From Isoetes taiwanensis (Eukaryota > Streptophyta > Lycopodiopsida > Isoetales > Isoetaceae): 64,000 bases of DNA. Both the position numbers and the translations under genes were made by a program. The notes beneath the pieces are model-generated. The model saw nothing but the letters and a program-made list of their open reading frames with translations, did no database searches and was not told where the DNA came from. The number at the start of each line of letters is the position of its first letter. Position 1 is the stretch's first letter. Of the stretch, positions 29,989 to 40,959 are shown one piece after another. The DNA lies in contig JAJEKV010000002.1 in NCBI GenBank assembly GCA_021234155.1, forward strand, positions 34,142,128-34,206,127, read 5' to 3'.

Positions 29989-31802
29989 ATAGAAAATGAA
30001 ATGTAAAGAGATATTACCAATGATTTTATAGAAAATCCTACTGAAGTTTATCACTGTAGGTATTTTGGCAGAAATGCTTTAAATTCAATTTGCAAGCAAA
30101 TAAATGGCTTTGTAATTCTGCCTCTGTAACAATCCTCTGCAACTTAAGGTTCAAAGAATAAATTGAAAAATTAAGGAACATGTTTAACATGTAAATTGAT
30201 ATGCAAAGAATCACATGTTTAACACCTTCTAAGTATGCGGCCATCTCTCGATTTGTAAAATACCCTCGATCAAATGATTTATGCAAAAAAAAACCAAAGC
30301 ATAAATAAGGGAAGATTTATTCACTCAAGCACAAATAAGGGAAGATTTATTCACAGGGTACAATCAGATGCATAGAATAAAAGAAAAACCTACATAAACT
30401 CGCACTTGAGCTCAAAAATGAGCTTGGATTCTTGAGTCCATGTTAAGAGCTAATGATCTGGAATCTTGAATGCTTCCTTATGCGATTGCAAATGCTTCCA
30501 CCTCCACTATGGCTGCTGTCTTTGCCCCACAAGATATCTGCCATCACACCGTCACCAAAAGATGCAACCGACAAAAACATATATGTGCACTCTTCCTTCT
30601 TTTCCGTTCTTATAGATAAGAATGCAACTGATCCGTAAACTGATCCGAAATCTGTTGAAGACAGCGCTAGTTTTAGAAATTGAAGTCCCTTGCAAAATGC
30701 TGCCAACCAGCATCCTTTTCAACGTCCAAAGCTATTCTGAAGGAAGCCTGCACAAGAGCCCACCCATACATAATCATAGAAGATAAGCTATGGGAGAAAG
30801 GAGAAAGCATAAACCACTGCTTCGGGATGGCAGACATTGGCTCATGTTTCTGTAAAAGCCCATCCAAGTAAGAGGTCTGCACCTTTGCTTGCAAAGAACA
30901 ATTAACGAATGGACCCAAATTTCTTACCTCAAGCAACTTAGCTATCTGGGCGCCAGAATCTGCTCAAAGTGCCTCCATTCCGGTGCCAAATCACTTCAAT
31001 AAGAATGGAGCAAGGCCCAAGAACACCCAGACCTACTTTAGGTTCACAATGGAGATGCTGTGGGGGAAGAGGGCACCGAAGAAGAGCAAAAGATATGCAT
31101 TAAAGAGGAGCTACGCCATAGCAGAGTTGGAGAAAAATGAAGAAAATGTTTGAGGTCGCCATAGCTGAAGATGGTTCTGTGCAATCACAAAACTTGGTCA
31201 TTTTCTTCTGATAAGCCAAAACCCTTTCAATCAAATACTTCGATTTGAAAACCTCTACGACTGCTTCAGAAATTTGTGATTTGCCTGAACCATCTCCATT
31301 TTAAACCTAATAAAATAAATCATAGAAGGAGGCGGCCATGATCTTCCGGCTAAACCGTGAGTAACGGGCCAGAACAACACACGATTTAAAGAAGGAAGAT
31401 GTACGAAAACGAAAAAGGTAGGGGTGTCCAGGGAAGGTGTCCAGGGGATAATCCACCGACGACCAAATCCGTCCATAGACTCCTCAGCAAATCCACCATA
31501 TCAACTCTCGATCATTATGAGAAGGATTAGTTGTAACGCCCACTGTAACACACCGGAATGAAGCAGAACAGAGCAGAATAGGGAGGGAAAAAATTGGGAG
31601 AGGAAGAGGCCGAAAAATCCAAGTTTATACCGAAAACCTTTTTTCAGGTCCCAAAACTCACGCTGCTCACGCCGGAAAAATGCGGACACCGGCATGAGCA
31701 ATGATGGCAAAAACATTTTAAATAAGTAGATTGTTTATTGATTTGTAGTGTTCATGGCTATATGGTTTTAATGTGTGCTCTTTCATTTAGGAAGCATGTG
31801 AG
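29989..31802. other. No firm gene; possible exon-like open sequence on the minus strand
   Basis: Two overlapping minus frames (30673-30936 and 30443-30706, 87 residues each) have ordinary protein-like composition, for example GPFVNCSLQAKVQTSYLDGL and PKQWFMLSPFSHSLSSMIMY, and could be one exon with a frameshift. I recognise no family. A 26-base tandem duplication (AAATAAGGGAAGATTTATTCAC) lies at about 30302-30355. At 31780-31793 a pyrimidine tract and TTTAG form a plausible acceptor for the DUF7869 exon that follows. Confidence 0.3.
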
Positions 31803-33025
31803 ATGAGCAGAATGGAGCCAAGGAAGCCCAGCACAGGACATTGCCCTAGGCTCCAATGGAGGAAGATGGCCTGCTTATTGTTGCACCCGTGCAACGAGAC
31901 GATCTTTGCAAAGGGCATCATAACTGCAGTTGATCCTTTTGATAGTGTGAATGCGGAAAGGCTGGGAGATGATCATCTTGGAGTTGGCATTGGGAAGCTT
32001 CGTATCCAAGTTGATACAATCATGTCACAGGGAAGCTCTAGTGACTGCATTGTGTGCTCTGGGTTGTTGGAGTCCTAATCTCAGTTAAGATGGTCAATTA
32101 GATATATTACACACAAGAATGGTGAGAACCTGGAAGGTCCAACTGAACTACATAACCCAAGGCCCACCCCAGGCAATGTGGAAGATTTGGTGGTGGATGA
32201 GCATCCTTTGATCACAAGGAAGAGGCGCTACATTTTTCATAAAAGGCTGCCAAGGGTGCCCAAGAGGGCTAGAAGTGACAAATATTTAGAAAGGATGGAA
32301 AGTTTGGCCCCAACCAAAGAAAACCTAGAGGCAATTAGGGGACAAGAGTGTTGCAATCTAGATTGCACAGTCCAATACAGTGTGGATGACCTCGTGGAGA
32401 TAAGGTCCCAATACATTGGACAGCTTCAGAAAGATAGGATTAATTTCATCTACTCCTTGTATATAAATTCCAGCTATGATGAAAACACGGGAAGGTTACT
32501 TTATCAATTGAGGGGCCTGAAGGTATGTATGAGAGCATTGAGATGGATTCTTGGCGTGAGCAAGTCTTCATTTTACAGATACTCGTAACAGGTCAGAAAA
32601 GGGCACAGGTTGTTCCAACATGGGAATGCACTGACTTTGAAACCTAGAGCAAACACTTTGAAGGCCATTGCAGTCTTCGAGAGCTTTGTGCGATACATGT
32701 CTCAATCTATGCCCCACAAGTCGAAGGTGAACAAGCACGGTGTGCGAGTGGTCCAAAGGGTGTTGCCACAACATTACATCCAGAAAGAGTGCCTTAAAGA
32801 GGTCAACTCCATCCTAGAAACTACTGAAGGTCGGCCTCTTTCTCAATCACATTTCAGCAAGTTATGGAGAACTCACTTCTCAGACGTGTGTGTCATGCAA
32901 TACATGCCATTCTCAAAGTGCAACACTTGCATTCAACTGAAGAATACACTTGGATCAACTGCAATAGAGAAAGAAAGAATGGCAATTAGGGAGCAATTTG
33001 CAGATCACCAAAGGGACCAAATATC
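31803..33025 (+). pseudogene. DUF7869-type protein, N-terminal half
   Basis: One plus-strand frame runs for about 407 codons with two in-frame TAA stops (32076-32078 and 32586-32588). Visible features are a basic stretch with RKRRYIFHKRLPRVPKRARS, a Cys pair in QECCNLDC, VCMRALRWILGVSKSSFYRY, GHRLFQHGNALTLKPR after the second stop, and MPFSKCNTCIQLK. These match my memory of the N-terminal region of plant and invertebrate proteins ending in DUF7869, whose function is unknown. The sequence likely begins at an intron acceptor just upstream (TTCATTTAG). It stops at 33025, inside the target-site duplication of a LINE. Its other half lies at 34652-36325 on the opposite strand because of an inversion. 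Confidence 0.7.
33016..33025. repeat. LINE target-site duplication, left copy
   Basis: ACCAAATATC, directly before the 12-base T tract (33026-33037) that is the antisense poly(A) tail of the LINE. The reverse complement GATATTTGGT is at 36326-36335, at the truncated 5' end of the same LINE. Confidence 0.85.
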
Positions 33026-34141
33026 TTTTTTTTTTTTTATTGAAGGCGTTTTATATTTAAGTATTAGTTGAGTATACAAAAAAACTTTTTTCAAGGGAAG
33101 TATAACCCGAACTGATTTGAGATTTCGATTTGCGCGTTTCCTTGCCTTCCCTTTGAGAATAGTGTGGAAGGTGCAATAGATGCACATGCAGGTATCCGCC
33201 TTAGCCATATTATATCTTCATTTGGCATCTTTGGCCTTGCAAAGCAGCTCCCTCCGGATATCCAAATTCTGGTCGCAGCAGCAACCACAGGTACAAAGGG
33301 TTTCTCCATGTGCAGAGGCGTCGACAACTCCAAAGAATTTATTCCACTCCTTGTTTATGTCAGCTCTGTTTTTCTTCCATTTGAGCCTCCTAGTCATAAG
33401 AAATAGAGTATCTGCAACAGCATTCGGATCACCCATTAATACTTAAGATCCAATTGATGTCATACAATACCTGCTTAATGATTCCTTCCGGGGGAATGAT
33501 TTCATGATTAAAAATGAAGGCATTCCTTCCTTTGCAAATCCTTCAAAGGAGGATGTAAATTCTCCAGTCAGTCGGGTTATTGGGCATAAAGAAATCCCTC
33601 TGGCTCAGGACTACCAGGTTTTGACCAAGGATATCAGAGGCTAATTCCAATATCCATTCCGACCACAGGCATAATCTGAAGAGATGATCCTTGTCTTCTT
33701 TGTCAGCAAGACACCTGCCACATATATCCGAATTAGTCATAGATAATCGAAACCTCTTACAGTTGGTTGCCAGGCCTTTGTGCCAGAGCTGCCACATGAA
33801 AGCCTTGATCTTTGGATTGATCGGGCTGCTCCACATGAAATCCAAATTCTTTCTGGCTGTGTCCGAGGAGACCCCCCATTTTAGGTGAACAGTGATATCT
33901 TGTTGACTCATCAAGAATCTGTAGGCTAGCCTGACCTTGTATCCAGTTTTACCATTGTGATTCCATGGGTCTGGAGAGAGACCATCTACCCTACATGACA
34001 ATGTTAATAATAGCTTCATAGAGCAATTTCGTTTGATGATCCTCCTCAGCAAGGATAGAATTCTGGAATGGCATATTGCCATTATCATCTAAAAGATCAT
34101 TGATCAGAGTTATCCCTTTTTGCTTCCATAATTTGGCTTGC
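33026..34141 (-). mobile_element. LINE, 3' part with poly(A) tail
   Basis: On the minus strand the fragment starts at the inversion junction (34141) and reads LWKQKGITLINDLLDDNG, then a zinc-binding reverse-transcriptase domain (zf-RVT): GYKVRLAYRFL, KAFMWQLWHKGLATNCKRF and CGRCLADKEDKDHLFRLC, a CxxC-x8-H-x4-C finger. A 3' untranslated region follows and ends in a 12-base A tract (T at 33026-33037 on the plus strand). The coding part is broken by stops and shifts. It lacks the reverse transcriptase itself, which is at 36336-39604 on the other strand. The two parts are complementary pieces of one insertion. Confidence 0.85.
34136..34141. other. Left inversion breakpoint (GCTTGC)
   Basis: GCTTGC here and GCAAGC at 39599-39604 are inverted copies of the same six bases. 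On one side is LINE sequence and on the other the N-terminal part of the RING gene. At 39604 the partners are swapped. Confidence 0.8.
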
Positions 34142-34319
34142 TCTGGGAAATGGCAAGCAAGGCATATGCTGACAATTCAAGCTCGTTCTCCATGCTTTGC
34201 AAGAATGGAGAGGGGGTCCTCAAATGCGAAGGCACTGAAAAGTCATGCAGATTCGGAGGCATTCCCTGCTGCTGCAATATGCCCACGTTGGGAGGAGATT
34301 GGTCATGCTGTTGAGACAT
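34142..34319 (-). pseudogene. N-terminal piece of the coiled-coil/RING gene
   Basis: The minus strand reads MSQQHDQSPPNVGILQQQ, continues through LRTPSPFLQSMENELELSAY and reaches AISQSK at the inversion junction. After that the frame runs into LINE sequence. Undoing the inversion joins this in frame to 39605 on the plus strand, where RREQQNIQKRNEYRTAKLRR continues to the MEDVSKREN frame. Gln- and Pro-rich start, no known domain. The ATG at 34317-34319 is my start choice; no better one lies upstream in frame. Confidence 0.65.
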
Positions 34320-34651
34320 AATGGTTCTGACTTATCAAGGTGTGCTTTGACTTCTTGTCTTTATAATTTTTGTTAGCTGTGACATATAAAAAAAAGCACA
34401 CAATAAATAACTTTTGCACGCAATTTCACAATTCCAAAGTATGAAAAGAAGAGTTAAAGTCACATTTAATTAAAGTGGGTCAGATCTCGACGTTTGGGAC
34501 TCAGAATGAAAATGGGACTCATACTATAGAAAAAAATTTCTGAATTGAATGCTTGAATAGAATTACACATCACACACAAAGAACTGTGTAACTTGTTTTT
34601 CTCATAAATTTTACAAACCACGAGTTGAGAAAGTTTTCAAGCTTCTCAATA
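34320..34651. other. Spacer between the DUF7869 and RING genes
   Basis: No gene seen. In the restored order this would be the ~330 bp intergenic space between two genes pointing the same way, so it should hold the 3' end of the first and the promoter of the second. Confidence 0.4.
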
Positions 34652-36325
34652 TTATCTACCCTCATACAATGCTATAGCATGGAGGTTGCTCGTGGCTTTG
34701 TCCATCTCCCTTTTTGGGATCTTATGTGTCTTGTCCATTGAAATGTGACAAGTTGGATATGACCATACCACACACTCCACCAATTCCCTCCTTTGAGGAT
34801 CAGCATGATTTGCCCTCCACTTCTTCTCCCAGTAGTCGGTGTATTGCTCCTTTAAGTTGCCCTTCTTGTATCTTCCAATGGGCTCCCAATATTGAATTTG
34901 GAATCCAGGATGCAACTCCTCTCCATAAGCCATGGTGGTGGTTACATCAGAGAGTGCCACCCCTAATCATATTGAACAATCCTCATCGTCAGGCCTTACT
35001 AGCACAAAGTATCCTTCCTTGATGTCCTCAAAGGGATCCCACTCAACAAGATCAAACCATTTTGGCTTTGAGGTCTTACTTCCCATAAACCACTTGGAAC
35101 CATTGTTAGGACCCAAGTCAACTTTCTTAGATGTGCTTGCTCTATGAGAACTCTCCCATCTGGACTCTGGCAAGAACCCGTCTCTCAGCTCCCCCCCATA
35201 TGGCTATTCTGTTTCTAAGCATGTCACAACTTTCTCCCAATAATTGATTAGGGAGTCCATGTGATTTTTCTTCAGAGTGGAGGTTCCATTTCGAACATCA
35301 TCCCAGTGCGTTATACAATCCTTGATGCCCTTCACTAGTTGGCTAGAGTCTTTAACAGTCTTGAATGGAGGAATTGGTTTTGGCTGCCCTCTAGGAATAA
35401 GAACTTCACCTATAGCCCCCCGTTGCCACAACTTCATTCCTTGTACAGGCATCCACAACTTGTCACCTGGTCTCCACTTATATTGCATGATCGGTATTCC
35501 ATCCCTAAGTCAAAACTTGAACTGAAGTGGCTTTGTATGTCCTGTCAACTGATCCTTACCATCTAGCAAGTATCCCTCGATAAATGATTTTCAATCTGCA
35601 ACCTCATCCATCAAGAAAGCCATTGGGTTGAGGTCAATGCAGCTCTCAAACACATCCATTAGTTCTGGGAGACTACTCACATTTTTTCTCTTGAGCTTGG
35701 TAGAGAAAGTTCTGAAGAATGCATCTATATCATCATGTGTATGCCCAACTATCATGAACCCCACTTTCACAACTTTAAATGCTCCCACTGCTATCAAGTA
35801 TGATATTGCCCCAAACATCCATCTATTCTTGTTTTCTTTCCAACAGTTGTCCAATTGAACACATAGCTCCTCTGGAAGTTGTTTCTCAAGCAAGGGGAAA
35901 TCATCCCAAGTCCTCCTTGATTCTTTCGACACCTTGGATATGAGCTCTTTTATCTGCCTTTGGTAACAGAGCGGTTGATCATACATTAAAGCCTCAAAAA
36001 TGGGGGCTGATGGAGAATACCTCCTCCCTTCTATCGATCCCTTTTCTAATGTTCTCAAACACTTGAAAATATAACTCACATGGAAATTTGGATCATCCCT
36101 CCATAGATCAAGCACAAAATGACCATAGGTTCCAGTTCCATGCCCATGTGTTAACACGCCTGCTAGACTTACTTTCATCTGAAAAGCGTTTTGATTATGC
36201 TTGGGCAAAGGATCTAGCTTTGGCAAGAAAGTCTTGTGTTGCTCCATCTTATATGAATTATACACAAAAATCTGTCAGGCTGCATCTGGAAAAATGTTCT
36301 CCACTGTCAATACAACTGTCTACAT
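34652..36325 (-). pseudogene. DUF7869-type protein, C-terminal half
   Basis: One minus-strand frame holds about 558 codons, with one small frameshift near 36256 and in-frame stops near 35591, 35519, 35204 and 34964. It opens with QPDRFLCIIH and KMEQHKTFLP and continues with VSLAGVLTHGHGTGTYGHFV. The hallmark stretch follows: VQLDNCWKENKNRWMFGAIS and GFMIVGHTHDDIDAFFRTFS. The conserved D, N and HTHDDID residues recall an RNase H-like or DDE nuclease fold, but that is my inference; the family has no known function. Later parts include WRPGDKLWMPVQGMKLW. The start (36325) abuts the right copy of the LINE target-site duplication and reads straight on from the N-terminal half at 33025. Confidence 0.75.
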
Positions 36326-36335
36326 GATATTTGGT
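36326..36335. repeat. LINE target-site duplication, right copy (inverted)
   Basis: GATATTTGGT, the reverse complement of ACCAAATATC at 33016-33025. It separates the C-terminal DUF7869 half from the truncated 5' end of the LINE. That it is inverted relative to the left copy is direct evidence for inversion after insertion. Confidence 0.85.
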
Positions 36336-36691
36336 ATCAAGCTTCTACTGATGGTAATAGGGAGTATATTCTTAATACTGAGCCCAATTCTCTATTTATT
36401 GACAACAATTGGAATTTTTTATTTAGAAATGTCAATATGGAGGTTAAGTTCAAAACATGTATTATGGCTCTCTCTTTTCCCCTCAAAGATGATAATCAAT
36501 CTGAGGTCGAGTCTGAAAGCTATAATTCTGAGAATGAATTCCTACAATCTTGTAATGAGGAAGGCTGGAAGCAGATTACTTCCAAAAGAAGAAATAGAGG
36601 GCAGAAAAAATCCTATGTGGGACCTGTCAGAGTTAGCCCCAGGAATTCAGCCATCCATTCTAGGATGGCCAAAGGTTTGTACAAATGTTAA
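36336..36691 (+). pseudogene. LINE ORF1, C-terminal part
   Basis: The LINE is truncated at its 5' end inside ORF1. From about 36336 the frame reads ASTDGNREYILNTEPNSLF, then FRNVNMEVKFKTCIMALSF, an acidic stretch and a basic one (KQITSKRRNRGQKKS), ending in TAA at 36689-36691. ORF1 of plant LINEs encodes an RNA-binding protein of the retrotransposition particle. The stop overlaps the ATG of ORF2 (TAATG, 36689-36693), an arrangement seen where ORF2 is made by termination and re-initiation. Confidence 0.65.
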
Positions 36692-39604
36692 TGTATAACC
36701 CCTTAAGGATTATAACCTGGAATCTCCTGGGAATTAACAACCTTATCAAAAGGGAGCGTTTAAAGGTCTGTCTCTCCTCCCTTAACCCTGATATCTTACT
36801 TATTCAGGAGCATAAGATTCATGACCCCAATCATAGTAATATTATTTCTAGAGCTCTTCCTCCCAATTTTAGAATATGATCTATTAGTGCTAACGACTTG
36901 TCTGCAGGCATTGCTATAGCCTGGAATCAGAGAATTAATCTGGATGTAAATCATATGATTCATGACAACAATGGTAGATGGCAGATCCTAGAGGGCAGGC
37001 TTGGCTCTGGTAAAATTGCTCCTGTTAATATTTATTCTTATCATAATCCCTCTGACAGAATTATGGTTTGGAACAAAATCAATCTTAGCTTGGCTAACTT
37101 AGATATTGATGATCTGATCCTAGGAGGTGACTTTAACATGGTTACTAATAGCTTTATGAAGAATAGGAACTTCAAAGCGCTTTTGCCTCAAGAGATGTGT
37201 GCTTGGGCCAACCTTCTTTCTGATCACAATCTTATGCTTGCCAGAACTAAACCCAACTCTTTTAGTTGGTCAGATCACAGAGCGGACCCCATTTGCTGCC
37301 TGCATGACAGATTTTACCTGAGTGAGAATATTTGGACCAATTGTAGTAGGGTTGATAATCTGACAAGCTACACCCTCTCTGATCACTACCCTCAGCTGAT
37401 CACTCTGATTGGTAAAGGAAATCATGACAGCAGGAAGACTTTTTTTAAGATGAATGTCAGCCTCTTAGATCATGAGGATTTCTTAACCAAGCTTCAAGAT
37501 ATCACCAATTGCCACCCCAAGCCGGCTGGGGACCATGGCTAGATGTGGTGGTGGATCAATCTAGCTAAGCATATCAAGAGTTGGTTGAAAGAATGGGGAA
37601 AGGAGATTCACTACCAAAAGCAAGCTAATTTAGCTCACCTAAGGCACAGGCTTAGCACTGTTTCTACTGATCAGCAAGATGACATCAAAATTCAGATAGA
37701 AAAAGAAGAAATCAACATTGCAAATGGCTGGAAGATGAAAGCCAAAATTAAGGAGCTCAAGGAAGATGAGAGATGCAACTCCAAATATTTTTTCATCAAA
37801 GCTAAGATCAGGCTTAAGAGGAATCAGATTTATGAGGTTAAGGTTGGAGATGTTCTCATTTATGGAGATCATGACCTTAAGAAGGCTGTTGTTGATCATT
37901 TCACTGATATTATATGAACCAATATAGACTGCTCGGATGATGTGATGGACACCTTTATCAACATTAGAAACAAAGTTAGCAGCAATCAGAATGATATGAT
38001 TTCTTCCCCCTTCACCGAAGATGAGCTCAAGGATGTAATCTCAGGCATGGATAATGGAAAGACCCCAGGACCAGATGGCTTGCCTGCCGAATTTTTCAAG
38101 AAGGCCTGGCCTATCTTAAGAGAAGGTGTTACCAAGCTTGCCAATGAATTCAGGATTTGTAAGTGCTTGGATGCCAGAATCAATACTAGCCTTATTACCC
38201 TTATCCCGAAAATTGATTCTCCCATCTCCTTTGCTGACTATAGGCCTATCTCGCTAACTAATGTCATCTATAAGATAATTGCAGGTGCTCTAGCTGCCAG
38301 GCTCAAGAAAGTTTTGGACTCTGCTATCAGCAGCACTCAATCAGCTTATCTCAAGGACATGTTCATCCTTGATAATGTCGTTACTGCAATTTTAGAACTG
38401 CACTGGGCTAAAGACTCCAAGCAAGATATAGCCCTTCTCAAATTGGACATTACAAAAGCCTTCGATACGGTTAGTTGGAACTCCTTTTCAAAAGTTGCAG
38501 GGCATTGGGTTTCAACGAGAAAAGCGTTGGTATGTTCAAAGCTATTCTTGGTAATGCTAGATCTGCAGTTCTTATTAATGGTGAGTGTAGCCCCTTCTTC
38601 TCAATTCAAAGAGGGGTCAAACAAGGTTGTCCTCTTGCACCCTTTCTCTTTTTAATTGTTATGGAGGCTTTGCATAGCAGATTGGAAGCTGCCAAGAACA
38701 ATAAGTCCATTAAAGGCCTTCAGCTTCCAGACAACCCCCAGGTGGACCAAATTCTCAATGGACACTTTGCTGATGACACCTTCATTCTGACCTCAATGGA
38801 TCACAACTCCATCATCAACACTCAGCATATCCTTCAGGACTTTGGTCAAGCCTCGGGGTACAGAATTAATCCACTTAAATCTGCCATTCAATCTAGGGAG
38901 ATTGACAAAGGTACTCAAGCGGCTGGCCTCTTTGGCTGTAAGTATTATACCCCATGTACTAAATCTAAAATTTTAGGGATCCCTTTGCCATTAGAAGTAA
39001 TGCTTCTGATTTGTGGAATGATATTATTGAGAATTTCTATAAAAAGATTGACTCCCTAAACTCCAAGTATCTTTCTAAAAATGGAAGAGCCATAATTGCC
39101 AACTTTGTGGTCTCCTCTTCGCAGGTTTATCAATCCTCGGTCATTCTGGCACCCAAAAAGGTCACTAACAAACTTCAAAGCATTATTGGCAGGTTTATTG
39201 CATGTGGTCAAAACAAGAGATGCTGGCACCCAGTTTCTATGGAGGAATGTTGCAAACCCAAAAAAGAGGGTGGTCTAGGCACTATGAACATCAGAAAGCA
39301 GGGCTTGGCCTTAGCTGCGAAATATTTTCACAGAGCTTGCTATGATAAAATCAAGCATCCCATCTCGATCTTGATCAGAAACTACATCAACAAATGTCAC
39401 CTGTATGGATGGAGGATCCTCAAGATGGAACTGCCTCACTCTATCTTTTTCCCCTTCTCAGTCCCTGCTACTACTCCGGGCATAATCAAGAAATGGATCA
39501 AGGCTTGGCTCGAAGTCGGACGGATGTATACTTGGGAAAAAGGTCTTTCTATGGAGCAATCCATTTTCTGGAACCCGGCCTTAATTCTTGATAATCTGGC
39601 AAGC
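36691..39604 (+). pseudogene. LINE ORF2: endonuclease and reverse transcriptase, 3' part missing
   Basis: ORF2 starts MYNPLRIITWNLLGINN, the start of an AP-type endonuclease (EEP fold; the WN and later QEHK, DDLILGGDFNM and LSDHYP are its motifs). Reverse transcriptase follows, with GKTPGPDGLPAEFFKKAW, LITLIPKIDSPISFADYRPI, LLKLDITKAFDTVSWN, GVKQGCPLAPFLF and FADD as the catalytic box. The first 1.8 kb keeps one frame with three stops (TGA 36877, TAG 37540, TGA 37915), each explainable by a C-to-T change. Frameshifts follow near 38480 and 39020. It ends at 39604 in LILDNLASG, before the zf-RVT domain, which is at 33026-34141. The enzyme is dead. Confidence 0.9.
39599..39604. other. Right inversion breakpoint (GCAAGC)
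   Basis: GCAAGC, inverted copy of 34136-34141. Left of it is LINE reverse transcriptase; right of it is the body of the coiled-coil/RING gene. Confidence 0.8.
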
Positions 39605-40832
39605 GGAGAGAGCAACAGAACATACAAAAGCGAAATGAGTATCGCACGGCCAAGTTACGAAGGCTGCGTGCGATGGAAGACGTATCTAAGAGAGAAAATT
39701 ACACCATCACAGAGGTGCATAACATAGCTGGTGAGACAGGGCTATGCTATTGTCCGCAGGGAGCAGACTACGATGATATGATAACGAATTTGGACAAGAA
39801 TGAGTTTGAAAGAGATTGGCCCAATAAGAAGGGTAAGTACAAAGCTCATGAGTGCAAAATTGCTGTGGTGCGAGCAAAAGCATGTGGAGCGGCATGTCCA
39901 AGTGAAGGGACACCTACCCCACAATAGTGACCTCAATAAGAGTTTTGCGCAGCAAGTATACTATGAGCTTGTGAAGGAAGTGCTTGTAAATTATGCCAGT
40001 AGAAAATGGAGGCAAGGAAGCGGTAGTGGCAGCACCAAGAGGGTTAAGCTATCGGAAGATAGCGAGAGTGGGGCGCATGGTGAGCCTGTCACCATTACAT
40101 ACCTGGTTGCTGACGCTATCCGACTTTTGGAAGTGGCAGGGGTAGCCGCGGCTGGAGCTATCAATGAGCTTGTTGACATTCGGTCCCAATTAGAGAATGA
40201 GAGAAGTAGGAACCTAACCCTTTGTGAAGAGAATATTCACTTAAAGGAATGTGCCGATGGGTATGAGAAGATGGCAGCCGAATTAGAGGATACCAAACGG
40301 CAGCTAGCAGCATTGAACAGAGAGGCAACGGTCCTCAGGGAAAACAACGATCACTTAGAGTGACTTCGGAGCAGTCAATTGTATATCTCCCTCGCGAGTA
40401 CTTGTATGACAGTCAGTGGGAAGAGCTAAAGGCCACTGATTATAGGCATTGCATGTGGTGTGCTGGCAACTTGACACAGGTGGGCTGGTACACTCTAGGG
40501 TGTGGGCATCGTATGCACGTGTGATGTGTTCTTGATTGGATGTTGCAAAGTCGCTTTTGTCCAATGCAAGACGGATAGATTTTTCCTGAATTGCAATATG
40601 CCATGTTAAGTATGCAAGTCGCATGCCAGCTTTGCCACAACTAGTCGCTCGCAGGAGGTATGGGCAAATGCATACCTTCGAAAGTTATCGCGAGATGGAA
40701 TTGTAGAGGGGAGTGGAGGAGTCGCGCGATCGAGAGGTAGTGCCATACATTAACCAGTTCCTACCTCCACCTCCAGGGCCGCAAGGTGATTGGGTTGATC
40801 CAACCGAGACCAATGAAAATAATATCGAGTGA
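39605..40832 (+). pseudogene. Coiled-coil/RING gene, main part
   Basis: From the junction the frame reads RREQQNIQKRNEYRTAKLRR, then MEDVSKRENYTITEVHNIAG and YCPQGADYDDMITNLDKNEF. A frameshift near 39880 leads to FAQQVYYELVKEVLVNYASR, a GSGSGS linker and a nuclear-localisation-like TKRVKLSEDSE. A long heptad-rich coiled coil (INELVDIRSQLENERSRN to LRENNDHLE) ends at a stop at 40361. After another shift comes a RING-type finger: CMWC (40450), then CGHRMH, a TGA stop (40522), CVLDW and FCPM. Seven of eight zinc ligands are visible; the last Cys reads Gln. The tail VEESRDREVVPYINQFLPPP ends at 40830-40832. RING proteins are usually E3 ubiquitin ligases. Its N-terminus is at 34142-34319. Confidence 0.65.
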
Positions 40833-40959
40833 CGTATGATGAGACAAAGATTAAATTTTGACTTGTAACATTTTGCGAATGGATAGTAAGGTGAATGATA
40901 TTATTTTAAATGATCAACTGCCATCTCTTTCACCTTGACTTAGTCTTTTTTTGTTTGTC

